Position numbers and translations under genes: made by a program. The notes beneath the pieces were generated by a model that had not been told where the DNA came from, made no database searches, and saw only the letters and a program-made list of their open reading frames with translations. From Peptococcaceae bacterium (GTDB taxonomy: Bacteria; Bacillota; Desulfitobacteriia; Desulfitobacteriales; Syntrophobotulaceae), in contig WRII01000016.1 of NCBI GenBank assembly GCA_009782825.1, positions 1-47,146 of the forward strand: 47,146 nucleotides of DNA, given 5' to 3'. Shown here piece by piece: positions 1 through 7,878 of this stretch. Numbering within the stretch: position 1 is the first letter of the stretch; every line of letters starts with the position of its first letter.

Positions 1-161
1 ATTATATCATATACTTAAATAAAACGCAAGCGGAAAATGCTCTATTTCAAGCTTTTTTTAATATAAGGGGGGGGTTATTGGTGGGGGTTTCGTCTTAAGT
101 ACAGGTTAGCCGACTTTTAGGTTCACAACGGAGCGATAGAAAATGTGACCACGCTTTGCTT

Positions 162-698
162 TTATTTCTTATGTTTCTGATCCTTTTCTTTTTCGTCACA
201 CATCTGTTCCTTAACCATGTCGATCAAATGCTCGGCGGCGACTTTATTGGCGTAACTGGTGACGGCAAAGCGCACAATCGCGTCTGCTAATATTAGGGTT
301 CCGTCCTCTTCCGGAACGTTTTCCGCGACCGAGGTGAGTTCACCGTCCAAAACTTCGCGGTATGTTTCATACACCTGATGCAAGGTCTCCGGTGGAAACA
401 GCTTAATCAAAAGGGAAATATCCCCGACAGACAGAACCTGTTTCAGGACGCAGATGGTGGTCAAACGGGCAATATGCCCGCGTGAATATTTTTTGCCGCT
501 TGTCCTTGGCAAAATTCCACTTCTGATATAGTTATTGATCATGGCGGCTGTCACATTTGATTCGGGGCGTGAGGAATAGAGTTGGCGGCGCATATATCCC
601 AGCACCTGATCCATATAGAGATCAATGTCCGGAAGGGCGTCCCAGCTTGCCGGGCGTTCTTCGGACAGACTTTTTGTGATGTCCTCCAGACTCTTCAT
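162..698 (-). CDS. DUF1836 family putative regulator
   Basis: About 178 residues. The middle (roughly residues 45-85) reads like the winged-helix of DUF1836/YkrK-type proteins: an N-terminal helix, an asparagine-rich 'AAMINNYIRSGILP' turn and a basic 'KYSRGHIARL' segment resembling MerR-type DNA-binding domains. The C-terminal half is helical and ends in a lysine-rich tail. The ATG was chosen because a GGGAGG ribosome site lies 10 nt upstream; a longer in-frame reading would start upstream of the gene's own promoter. It is divergent from degV across 166 bp. Targets are unknown; a DNA-binding role is inferred from the family. Confidence 0.8.
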   Translation of the reverse strand: MKSLEDITKSLSEERPASWDALPDIDLYMDQVLGYMRRQLYSSRPESNVTAAMINNYIRSGILPRTSGKKYSRGHIARLTTICVLKQVLSVGDISLLIKLFPPETLHQVYETYREVLDGELTSVAENVPEEDGTLILADAIVRFAVTSYANKVAAEHLIDMVKEQMCDEKEKDQKHKK

Positions 699-726
699 AA
701 TAAATAAACCTCCCATTCTGTCAAAA

Positions 727-755
727 AATATAACATAAGCATAACATATTGTCAA
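727..755 (-). promoter_or_regulatory. Sigma-A type promoter for the DUF1836 gene
   Basis: Read on the minus strand: TTGACA, 17-nt spacer, TATATT. It lies about 30 nt upstream of the chosen start and back to back with the degV promoter, so a regulator bound here could affect both genes. Confidence 0.7.
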
Positions 756-783
756 CAAGAAGATATATTTTCGAAAACATCAT

Positions 784-812
784 TTGACAGTATTCCTACA
801 ATATAATATAAT
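784..812 (+). promoter_or_regulatory. Sigma-A type promoter for degV
   Basis: Perfect TTGACA, 17-nt spacer, perfect TATAAT (a second overlapping TATAAT lies 5 nt upstream at poorer spacing). The leader before the degV ATG is about 45 nt. Confidence 0.8.
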
Positions 813-864
813 AATGAATACAAGATTGGGAGCGCAAAAAACATTTTAGGAAGAGGGGAATCGC

Positions 865-1704
865 ATGAATACCATAAAAATATTAGGTGACAGCGCCCTT
901 GACTTAACCAGAGAATTGGAAGTAGAACTGGATGCTGAGCGTGTGGTACCGTTTTACCTTGAGATAGGAAATGAAACCCTTGTTGATGATGACAGCTTGT
1001 CAATGCCCGGTTTAATAGAGAAAATGAAAGCCTGCGCTGGAAAAATGGGGTCGGCATGTCCTTCACCTGTCCAGTGGATGGACGCGTTTATCAAAGCTGG
1101 AGGAGGTTTTGCCGTAACTATTTCGAGCAAATTGTCCGGGATGCATCAGGCGGCAAAAATGGGTTTGGAAATGGCAAAGAATGAAGTCGCGGGGCTTGTG
1201 GGGCATGTATTTGATTCAAAATCCGCATCCTGCGGTGAGGTCCTGGTGGCATTGAAAATTCGCCGGCTTATAGAAAGAGGGTTAGAATTTGAGGCTGTCA
1301 TAAAAAAAGTCGAGAGATTTATTGAAGAGATGAAAACCTTTGTCCTGCTTGAAGATATCAGCAATATTGTTAAGAACGGGCGGATGGGAAAAATAAAAGG
1401 AGCTCTGGTCAATGTGTTGAACATAAAGCCTGTGCTGTGCTCCAAAGACGGCGAGATTGATGTCTTTAGCAAATTGCGCGGCTCGTCCAATCTTGCGGGC
1501 AAGCTGCTGGAGTGTATCACGCAGTGCAAACGCAAGATTCAAGGAGATGATTTGATTATTTCTCATTGCAATAATCTTTCGCTGGCAGAAGAATTGCGAG
1601 TTAAGGCGGGTGAAAGGTTTGACTTTGGCAGAATAGTGATTCTCGAGACCAAAGGGCTGTCGTCGTTATATGCGTGTGATAAGGGGATTATACTGAGTTT
1701 CTGA
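865..1704 (+). CDS. DegV family fatty acid-binding protein
   Basis: 279 residues, the usual DegV length. N-terminal 'KILGDSALDL' matches the family's opening strand, followed by the 'SACPSP' motif (about residue 63) and the 'ISSKLSGMHQAA' motif (about residue 92), which in DegV/FakB proteins contact the bound fatty acid carboxylate. The late 'ISNIVKNGRMGK' segment is also typical. Known family members (FakB) present exogenous fatty acids to the FakA kinase; no fakA is visible here, so function beyond lipid binding is inferred. Start supported by AGAGGGGAAT just upstream. Monocistronic, from a consensus promoter. Confidence 0.9.
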   Translation: MNTIKILGDSALDLTRELEVELDAERVVPFYLEIGNETLVDDDSLSMPGLIEKMKACAGKMGSACPSPVQWMDAFIKAGGGFAVTISSKLSGMHQAAKMGLEMAKNEVAGLVGHVFDSKSASCGEVLVALKIRRLIERGLEFEAVIKKVERFIEEMKTFVLLEDISNIVKNGRMGKIKGALVNVLNIKPVLCSKDGEIDVFSKLRGSSNLAGKLLECITQCKRKIQGDDLIISHCNNLSLAEELRVKAGERFDFGRIVILETKGLSSLYACDKGIILSF

Positions 1705-1735
1705 GCTCATATCCATATTTTGATTCTCCTGAAAA

Positions 1736-1755
1736 TTGACTATTTGCAGCGTAAT
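1736..1755 (+). repeat. 15-bp motif shared with the murG upstream region
   Basis: TTGACTATTTGCAGC occurs here, upstream of pseB, and again at 26114-26128, upstream of murG. No fitting -10 box follows at 16-18 nt in either place, so it is not an obvious sigma-A promoter. Meaning unknown. Confidence 0.4.
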
Positions 1756-1851
1756 CATGCATAGATTTCCTAAAATGATGGCATATTGAAGACAAATACT
1801 CAAGAAGTACTCAAGACGCCGTTGAGAAATCATTGCAAGGAGCTATTGGGC

Positions 1852-2850
1852 ATGCTCAAAAACCAGTCCATTTTAGTTACCGGAGGGACAGGGTCTTTCG
1901 GCCATTATTTTGCGGAGTACATATTGGAGCATCACGAGCCTCACAAGATTGTTATCTACTCCCGGGATGAATACAAGCAGTTTCATATGCGTGAGAAGCT
2001 GAAAAAGCATGCCCCTCAACTTCGTTTTTTTATAGGGGATGTCCGGGACAAGGATCGGTTGCGCCGTGCCTTTGACGGGATTGACTATGTTATTCACGCT
2101 GCGGCCATGAAGCAGGTTCCTGCCTGCGAGTACAATCCCAACGAAGCGATCCAGACCAATATTCATGGGGCGATGAATGTTGTCGAATGTGCTTTGGATA
2201 TGGGCGTGAAACGGGTTATTGCGCTGTCCACGGACAAGGCTGTGAGCCCGGTTAATCTCTATGGCGGAACAAAACTGGTATCGGATAAACTCTTTATTGC
2301 CGCCAACGCCTATGCGGGGAACAAGGATGTGCGCTTTGCTATTGTGCGTTACGGCAATGTAGCGGGCAGCCGCGGATCGGTGATTCCTTATTTCCGGCAG
2401 CTGATTGCGCAGAATCAAGATGAACTTCCCATCACTGATGGACGGATGACACGTTTCTGGATCAGTCTGGAAGAGGGCGTGGAACTTGTACTCAAAGCTC
2501 TGATGGAATCTAAGGGGGGAGAGACATTTATTTCCAAGATCCCTTCCTTTAAGATAACGGATTTGCTGGAGGCTATGTGTCCTAATTGTAAGATGCGGGA
2601 GATCGGGATCCGGGAAGGGGAGAAATTGCATGAAGTTATGGTGACAACAGAGGATTCCCGGCACACATATGAGTACGATAAGCACTATATTGTCTATCCT
2701 CATGTGGAATGGTGGAGTCCGACAAAAGTTATTCCGGGCGGTCAAGGGGTTGAGGCGGGGTTTGAGTATAATTCCGGGACGAACAAGGAATGGCTGTCTG
2801 TGGAGGATTTGACGGAGTTGTTGAAGACGGTGAAGACGGAGTTGGATTGA
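1852..2850 (+). CDS. pseB: UDP-N-acetylglucosamine 4,6-dehydratase (inverting), PseB
   Basis: First enzyme of pseudaminic acid synthesis: UDP-GlcNAc to the 4-keto-6-deoxy-L-arabino sugar. An extended SDR with NAD(P)-binding GGTGSFG at residues 11-17, the PseB-type 'AAMKQVPACEYNP' motif and the 'NLYGGTKLVSDK' active-site region; C-terminal 'GEKLHEVM' is also family-typical. The ATG was preferred over an upstream TTG because AAGGAG lies 9 nt before it and the protein then begins 'MLKNQSILVTGG', as homologues do; about 332 residues. It opens a co-directional pse operon. Confidence 0.95.
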   Translation: MLKNQSILVTGGTGSFGHYFAEYILEHHEPHKIVIYSRDEYKQFHMREKLKKHAPQLRFFIGDVRDKDRLRRAFDGIDYVIHAAAMKQVPACEYNPNEAIQTNIHGAMNVVECALDMGVKRVIALSTDKAVSPVNLYGGTKLVSDKLFIAANAYAGNKDVRFAIVRYGNVAGSRGSVIPYFRQLIAQNQDELPITDGRMTRFWISLEEGVELVLKALMESKGGETFISKIPSFKITDLLEAMCPNCKMREIGIREGEKLHEVMVTTEDSRHTYEYDKHYIVYPHVEWWSPTKVIPGGQGVEAGFEYNSGTNKEWLSVEDLTELLKTVKTELD

Positions 2851-2866
2851 GGATCACTTGGAGTCG

Positions 2867-4108
2867 ATGAGGAATATAAAATGGAGTAAGGCAGAGATGG
2901 AAAAACTTGCGCTTTATGGTGGGACTCCTGTGAGAGAGACACCGATTTATTATGGACGTCACTTTATTGACGAAGAGGATTGCAAAGCTGTGCAGGGGGT
3001 TCTGCTCAGCGATTTTCTGACCACGGGGCCTAAAATATCCGAACTGGAACAAAAGTTGTGCGAGCTCACAGGAGCAAAATATGCTGTGGCGATTGCCAAT
3101 GGAACCGCGGCTTTACATGCGGCGTGTTTTGTCGCGGGCATAAAACAGGGGGATGAAGTGATTACAACACCCCTGACTTTTGCGGCGTCGGCCAATTGCG
3201 TGTTGTATTGTGGCGGCATGCCTGTATTTGCGGATATTGATGATGAAACCTATACTCTATCGCCGGCGTCACTACGGGAGTGTGTAACGTCCTGGACAAA
3301 AGCGGTCATTGCGGTGGATTTTGCCGGGCAAGCTGCTCAGGTGGATGAGATACGGCAGATTTGCCATGAACAGGGTCTTGTGTTTATTGAAGATGGCGCC
3401 CATTCCCTGGGGACAAAATTCAACGGGCGCCCTGTGGGAAGCCTGGCGGATATGACAACGTTCAGCTTCCACCCGGTGAAAACGGTTACCGGAGGCGAGG
3501 GCGGCGCTGTTCTGACTTCTGATGAAGAGCTCTATAAGAAGCTGAAGCTGTTTCGAACCCATGGCATTACGCGCAATCTTGATGAAATGGATCCAAGGAA
3601 CGGCATGAGCCGGGAGCCGGAAGGTTCCTGGTATTATGAGCAGATAGGGTTGGGGTATAATTACCGCATGACAGATATTCAGGCGGCTCTGATTAGGAGC
3701 CAGCTGGATAAGCTGGATCGTTTTGCCGCTCGCCGCAAGGCCATTGTTGAGCGATATCGCGAGGCTTTGGCGGAGATGCCGGAGATTATCCTTCCAAGGG
3801 AAATCCCGCAGTCGGATACGGTGTGGCATTTATATGTGATTCAATTGAATTTGGAGCGCTTAATGTGCAGCCGGAGGGTATTTTTTGACGCGATGGCGGC
3901 GGAAAATGTGGTGCCTAACGTCCATTATATTCCGCTATACTTTATGCCGTATTATCAGAAGTTGGGATATGAAAAAGGGTTGTGCCCTAAAGCGGAGCAT
4001 GTGTACGAGAGAATACTCAGTATCCCGCTTTATTACTCAATGACTGACGATGATGTGGACAGTGTGATCAGGGCTTTGGATAAGGTTGTAAGTTATTTTA
4101 GAGTGTAA
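2867..4108 (+). CDS. pseC: PLP-dependent aminotransferase, PseC
   Basis: Second step of the pathway: transfers an amino group to C4 of the PseB product. A DegT/DnrJ/EryC1 (fold I) aminotransferase of about 414 residues with 'DFLTTGP', 'ANGTAALHAA', the 'EDGAHSLG' aspartate that contacts PLP, and 'FSFHPVKTVTGGEGG' carrying the Schiff-base lysine. The start is uncertain: an ATG 30 nt downstream gives the common family N-terminus 'MEKLALYGGTPVR', and a TTG lies 9 nt upstream. It follows pseB by a few bases. Confidence 0.92.
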   Translation: MRNIKWSKAEMEKLALYGGTPVRETPIYYGRHFIDEEDCKAVQGVLLSDFLTTGPKISELEQKLCELTGAKYAVAIANGTAALHAACFVAGIKQGDEVITTPLTFAASANCVLYCGGMPVFADIDDETYTLSPASLRECVTSWTKAVIAVDFAGQAAQVDEIRQICHEQGLVFIEDGAHSLGTKFNGRPVGSLADMTTFSFHPVKTVTGGEGGAVLTSDEELYKKLKLFRTHGITRNLDEMDPRNGMSREPEGSWYYEQIGLGYNYRMTDIQAALIRSQLDKLDRFAARRKAIVERYREALAEMPEIILPREIPQSDTVWHLYVIQLNLERLMCSRRVFFDAMAAENVVPNVHYIPLYFMPYYQKLGYEKGLCPKAEHVYERILSIPLYYSMTDDDVDSVIRALDKVVSYFRV

Positions 4109-4134
4109 TCAATATTGTATAGGAGTTTCATGTT

Positions 4135-4830
4135 GTGAGGATCGCGATCATACCTGCCCGAGGCGGCAGTAAACGTATTCTGCGTAAGAATATCCGTGAG
4201 TTCTGCGGCCGGCCGATTCTGGCATATTCGATACAGGCGGCGTTAGAAAGTTGTTTGTTTGACAGGGTTATGGTCTCTACGGAGGATGATGAAATAGCGA
4301 AAATCGCACAGGCTTGTGGCGCCCAAGTGCCTTGCCGGCGCAGCCAAAAGAATGCTGATGATTTTGCTTCCACAGCAGATGTCTTGCTGGAGGTCTTGGA
4401 ACACTATAAGAATCAGGGATGCGATTTCGAGCAGTTGTGCTGTATTTATCCTACAGCGCCTTTTGTGACAGCGGATAAATTAAGACAGGGCATGTCTCTG
4501 TTGAGTCGCGGAGAGGCCGATTATGTCTTGCCGGTTGTGCGGTATTCATTCAATCCCCAACGGGCTGTTGTCATTCGGGATAACTATGTGCATATGCAGT
4601 ATCCCCGGTTTTATAAAACGCGCAGTCAGGACTTAGAACCGATCTATCATGATTGCGGACAGTTTTATTGTGCCAAAACATCAGCTTTTCTGAGAGAGAA
4701 AACCTTGATGGGTGAAAAAACACGACCTCTCTATATGCCGGAATCGGAGGCTCAGGATCTTGATACGCCGGAGGATTGGAAGCTGGCGGAGCTCAAGTGG
4801 CAGTTAATGGCTAGTGCAGCACTCCGTTAA
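4135..4830 (+). CDS. pseF: Pseudaminic acid cytidylyltransferase, PseF
   Basis: Activates pseudaminic acid with CTP to CMP-Pse, the donor used by glycosyltransferases. 231 residues, a NeuA-like nucleotidyltransferase with the N-terminal 'IIPARGGSKRI' nucleotide-binding motif and 'YPTAPFVTADKL'. The GTG start has AGGAG 9 nt upstream. It sits third in the operon, ahead of the synthase. Confidence 0.94.
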   Translation: MRIAIIPARGGSKRILRKNIREFCGRPILAYSIQAALESCLFDRVMVSTEDDEIAKIAQACGAQVPCRRSQKNADDFASTADVLLEVLEHYKNQGCDFEQLCCIYPTAPFVTADKLRQGMSLLSRGEADYVLPVVRYSFNPQRAVVIRDNYVHMQYPRFYKTRSQDLEPIYHDCGQFYCAKTSAFLREKTLMGEKTRPLYMPESEAQDLDTPEDWKLAELKWQLMASAALR

Positions 4831-4907
4831 TCATGGCCCCACAGCTCTTTGGGCCGGGCGCAAAATCTGCAGGTGACCAGCACCCTTCGCAAAAGGAGGA
4901 CTTTCTC

Positions 4908-5948
4908 GTGAAATTGAACGAGGCTGTTGCACAAAATCCCCCCTACATCATTGCTGAGATGAGCGCCAACCATGGCGGCAGCTTAGAAAGCTCGCTGGCT
5001 CTTGTTCATGCGGCCCAAAAAGCCGGAGCCGATTGTTTGAAGATACAAACGTATACCGCAGATACCATGACCATTGAGTGTGATAACGACTATTTCCGTA
5101 TTCAAGGCGGGCTATGGGGCGGCTATACATTCTATGACCTGTATAGCCAAGCCCACACGCCGTGGGAGTGGCAGCAAACCATCAAAAATGAATGTGAGGC
5201 TGCCGGCATGGATTTTTTATCGACGCCTTTTGATGTGACTTCCGCGGATTTTCTGGAAAGCATAGGAGTACAGGCTTATAAGATCGCCTCATTTGAATTG
5301 GTGGATATTCCGCTGATACGGTATGTGGCCCAAAAAGGCAAACCTATGATTGTCTCTTGCGGTATGGGCAGCATAGACGAAATTCAGTTAGCTGTGGAGA
5401 CAATCGTCCAGGCAGGACTAAGACGGGATCAGATCTTTCTGCTTAAATGCACGAGTGAATATCCGGCTGATCCGGCGGACATGAACTTGGCAGCCATACC
5501 GGATATGATGTCGCGCTTTGGGGTAAGGGTCGGGTTATCCGACCATTCCATAGGTTTCCTGGCGCCGGTGGTGGCCGCTTCTTTGGGGGCCTGTATTATT
5601 GAAAAGCATTTTTGCCTTGGCCGAAATATAGAAACGCCGGACAGCAAATTTTCCATGGAGCCGATGGAGTTTGCGGAGATGGCAGTGCATGTTAAAAGTG
5701 CGTTAAAAATTCGTGGAAAGGTCAGTTATGAGCTGACAGAAAAGGAGAAAGGATCCATGGCTTTCCGGCGTTCCTTGTTTGCGGTGCAGGATATTAAGAA
5801 AGGGGAGGCGTTTACAGAAAATAATGTGCGGTGTATCCGGCCGGGATATGGGATGGCGCCGAAGTATTATGAGAGTCTTTTGAAGGTGCGGGCGCAGCGG
5901 GAGTATAAGAGAGGGGATCCGATAGGGGAAGGGGAGATCAGTGAATAA
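4908..5948 (+). CDS. pseI: Pseudaminic acid synthase, PseI
   Basis: Condenses the 6-deoxy-AltdiNAc sugar with phosphoenolpyruvate to give pseudaminic acid; NeuB family. N-terminal TIM barrel ('PYIIAEMSANHGGSLE', 'CTSEYPADP', 'GLSDHSIGF', 'IEKHFCLGR') and a C-terminal SAF/antifreeze-like domain from about residue 285. The GTG start has AAAAGGAGGA 8 nt upstream; an upstream in-frame ATG lacks a ribosome site and would add 25 unrelated residues. 346 residues, normal for the family. Its end overlaps pseH by 8 bp. Confidence 0.95.
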   Translation: MKLNEAVAQNPPYIIAEMSANHGGSLESSLALVHAAQKAGADCLKIQTYTADTMTIECDNDYFRIQGGLWGGYTFYDLYSQAHTPWEWQQTIKNECEAAGMDFLSTPFDVTSADFLESIGVQAYKIASFELVDIPLIRYVAQKGKPMIVSCGMGSIDEIQLAVETIVQAGLRRDQIFLLKCTSEYPADPADMNLAAIPDMMSRFGVRVGLSDHSIGFLAPVVAASLGACIIEKHFCLGRNIETPDSKFSMEPMEFAEMAVHVKSALKIRGKVSYELTEKEKGSMAFRRSLFAVQDIKKGEAFTENNVRCIRPGYGMAPKYYESLLKVRAQREYKRGDPIGEGEISE

Positions 5949-6492
5949 GTTTGATTGTTTTGAATCGGAGCGCTTGCTTTATAGGGGCATCAGTGAACAG
6001 GATGCTGACAGCCTTGTTAAATGGAGGTCGGAGGGTGACCTGATTCGATATTTTAAAAATCCGGAACCATTGACGCTTAAGGGCCACATGGAGTGGTTTA
6101 ACAATTTCTACCTTTATGATGATAGCCGATTCGACTTTGTGATTATGGAGAAGGCGTCACATTCAGGTACGAGTGAGCATGCGCGCAAGGGTATTCGTTT
6201 GCGAAAAAGTGTTGATAGCAAAATCGGGACTGTTGGTGTCAATGTTTTGGATTATCATAAAAAATCATGTGAAATATCCTATATGATTGCGGAAATTGGC
6301 GCCCGGCGTAAAGGGTATGGCAGTGAGGCTGTTTTGGCGCTGATCTGCCGCTTGAAGCAAGAAGGGATTTGTCATTTTTATACCGAAATTCATGGTGATA
6401 ACCTGGCATCCATTCGCACAAGTGAGAAACTGGGGTTTTTGCAGTATTCTCAACAAGGAGATTTTTTATTGTTTGGCAAGGATGAAACTTAA
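5941..6492 (+). CDS. pseH: GNAT N-acetyltransferase, probable PseH
   Basis: Expected to N-acetylate the 4-amino group of the PseC product with acetyl-CoA. 183 residues with a GNAT fold: 'LVKWRSEGDLIRYF' near the start, an acetyl-CoA loop around 'GARRKGYGSEAV' (about residues 120-132) and 'GDNLASIRTSEKLGF'. A basic insert 'GTSEHARKGIRLRK' splits the central sheet. The GTG start overlaps the pseI stop, indicating coupling. The assignment to PseH rather than another sugar acetyltransferase rests on context. Confidence 0.85.
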   Translation: MNKFDCFESERLLYRGISEQDADSLVKWRSEGDLIRYFKNPEPLTLKGHMEWFNNFYLYDDSRFDFVIMEKASHSGTSEHARKGIRLRKSVDSKIGTVGVNVLDYHKKSCEISYMIAEIGARRKGYGSEAVLALICRLKQEGICHFYTEIHGDNLASIRTSEKLGFLQYSQQGDFLLFGKDET

Positions 6493-7574
6493 TGCTCTAT
6501 ATCCGTGTAGATGGCAATCCGGCAATTGGCACAGGTCATATCATGCGATGTCTTTCTATCGCGGATGCTATGTGCCTGAGAGGTCAAGAAACAACTTTTA
6601 TAGTTGGTGAGGATCACATGGCGCCTCTGTTTTCTGAACGAGGGTATCCTGTGGTTGTTCTCAATTCACGAGGTGATACTTTAGGTAATGCCTTGGCGTG
6701 GGACACCCTGGAATCGGAGATCCCAACCCTGACCGCCCTGATCAAAAGTCAAAACATCAAAAAACTGCTGATCGACAGTTATTTTGTGACCCCTGCGTAT
6801 TTGCAGAAGCTTTGTGGGCTGACTTATGTGGCTTATATAGATGATTTAGATGCTTTCCATTATCCTTGCCATATGTTGATCAACTACAATTGTTATTATG
6901 ATCAATTTGATTATCCGAGGTATTATCCCCAAACCAAGTTGTTATTGGGATGTCAATACGCGCCGCTGCGCGGGGAGTTTCAAAATCTATCCCGGCGGGT
7001 TTTACACCGTAACGTGGGGTCTGTTTTGATTACAACCGGAGGAAATGATTCCCGAAATATTGCGGGGAAATTAGTGCGAAGAGCGAAGAACGCGCAAGGC
7101 CCACAAGGCCCACAAGGCTTACAAGATTCACAAGGTTCACAAGGCCTAAAAAATCTCGTGTTCCATATTGTCGCGGGCTCTTTCAATCCTTATATAAACG
7201 AGCTTAGGCAGATGGAAAAAGAGTATGAGGATGTTTTTATACATAGTTCTGTCCAAACCATGTCTCAATTAATGTTGGACTGCGACATTGCTGTTTCCGC
7301 AGGGGGATCAACACTCTATGAATTGTGTGCTTGCGGAACACCAACAGTGGCATTTGCTCTCGCAGAGAATCAGCTGGACGGTGTCGCCAGCCTAGGCAAC
7401 GGTTTTATGATCAGCGCGGGAGATGTTCGGGAAAGCGAGGAGCTGTGTTTAGAGAGGATATTAGAAGGAATATCTCATTTGGTGACCAATTATCGGATGC
7501 GTTTAGACTTCTCTGAAAAGATGCAGCATCTTGTGGATGGTCAAGGAGCCTTGAGGATTGCCGGGGAACTGTAA
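6492..7574 (+). CDS. pseG: UDP-sugar hydrolase, PseG
   Basis: Removes UDP from UDP-2,4-diacetamido-2,4,6-trideoxy-L-altrose before the PseI step. GT28-like fold: 'GNPAIGTGHIMRCL' near residue 8 and the UDP-binding 'SAGGSTLYELCACGTP' in the C-terminal half, both typical. The ATG overlaps the pseH stop (TAATG). Unusually, residues about 202-219 are a Gln-Gly-Pro/Leu/Ser run encoded by six 9-bp repeats; it lies between two conserved blocks, probably a surface loop. 360 residues against about 270-340 for relatives. Confidence 0.93.
   Translation: MLYIRVDGNPAIGTGHIMRCLSIADAMCLRGQETTFIVGEDHMAPLFSERGYPVVVLNSRGDTLGNALAWDTLESEIPTLTALIKSQNIKKLLIDSYFVTPAYLQKLCGLTYVAYIDDLDAFHYPCHMLINYNCYYDQFDYPRYYPQTKLLLGCQYAPLRGEFQNLSRRVLHRNVGSVLITTGGNDSRNIAGKLVRRAKNAQGPQGPQGLQDSQGSQGLKNLVFHIVAGSFNPYINELRQMEKEYEDVFIHSSVQTMSQLMLDCDIAVSAGGSTLYELCACGTPTVAFALAENQLDGVASLGNGFMISAGDVRESEELCLERILEGISHLVTNYRMRLDFSEKMQHLVDGQGALRIAGEL
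7095..7148 (+). repeat. Six 9-bp tandem repeats inside pseG
   Basis: Consensus CAAGGCCCA, six consecutive units with one to three changes in later ones. They encode Gln-Gly-Pro-like triplets, so the run is collagen-like (G-X-Q) and keeps the reading frame at any copy number. Confidence 0.9.
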
Positions 7575-7878
7575 ACCCCTATATCATATTTTATCAGTAC
7601 CAAGCCAGCTGGCGAAGGAAAATCGCAAATTCATATTTAGCCAAATGAAGAAGAGCTGGAATTTGAAGGCATGGTTGAATTTATAGTTATGATAATCGTT
7701 GTTCTCAATGGATTTTTGCAGCTTTTGCGGCCTTTTGCACTTTGACTTTTGCGCTTTGGGGCCGTTCTTTTTTTTGCTTATCATCCAAAATCTCTTCAAA
7801 TATGATACAATATATCTATATATATTTATAAATTATAAACACAAATCGACAAATCAAAAACAAAGAGGGGGATCAACA
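7575..7878 (+). other. Intergenic region with extended -10 promoter before the kinase gene
   Basis: About 300 bp, AT-rich, with several CTTTTGC-like short repeats (7715-7770). An extended -10, TG-A-TACAAT (7803-7811), is the best promoter candidate for the kinase gene; no good -35 is seen. No gene or convincing terminator was found. Confidence 0.4.

Noticed and set aside
1873..2745. Long minus-strand open frame opposite pseB
   Set aside because: It mirrors a clear pseB gene, has no ribosome site and no recognisable domain; opposite-strand frames of this kind are common across this window.
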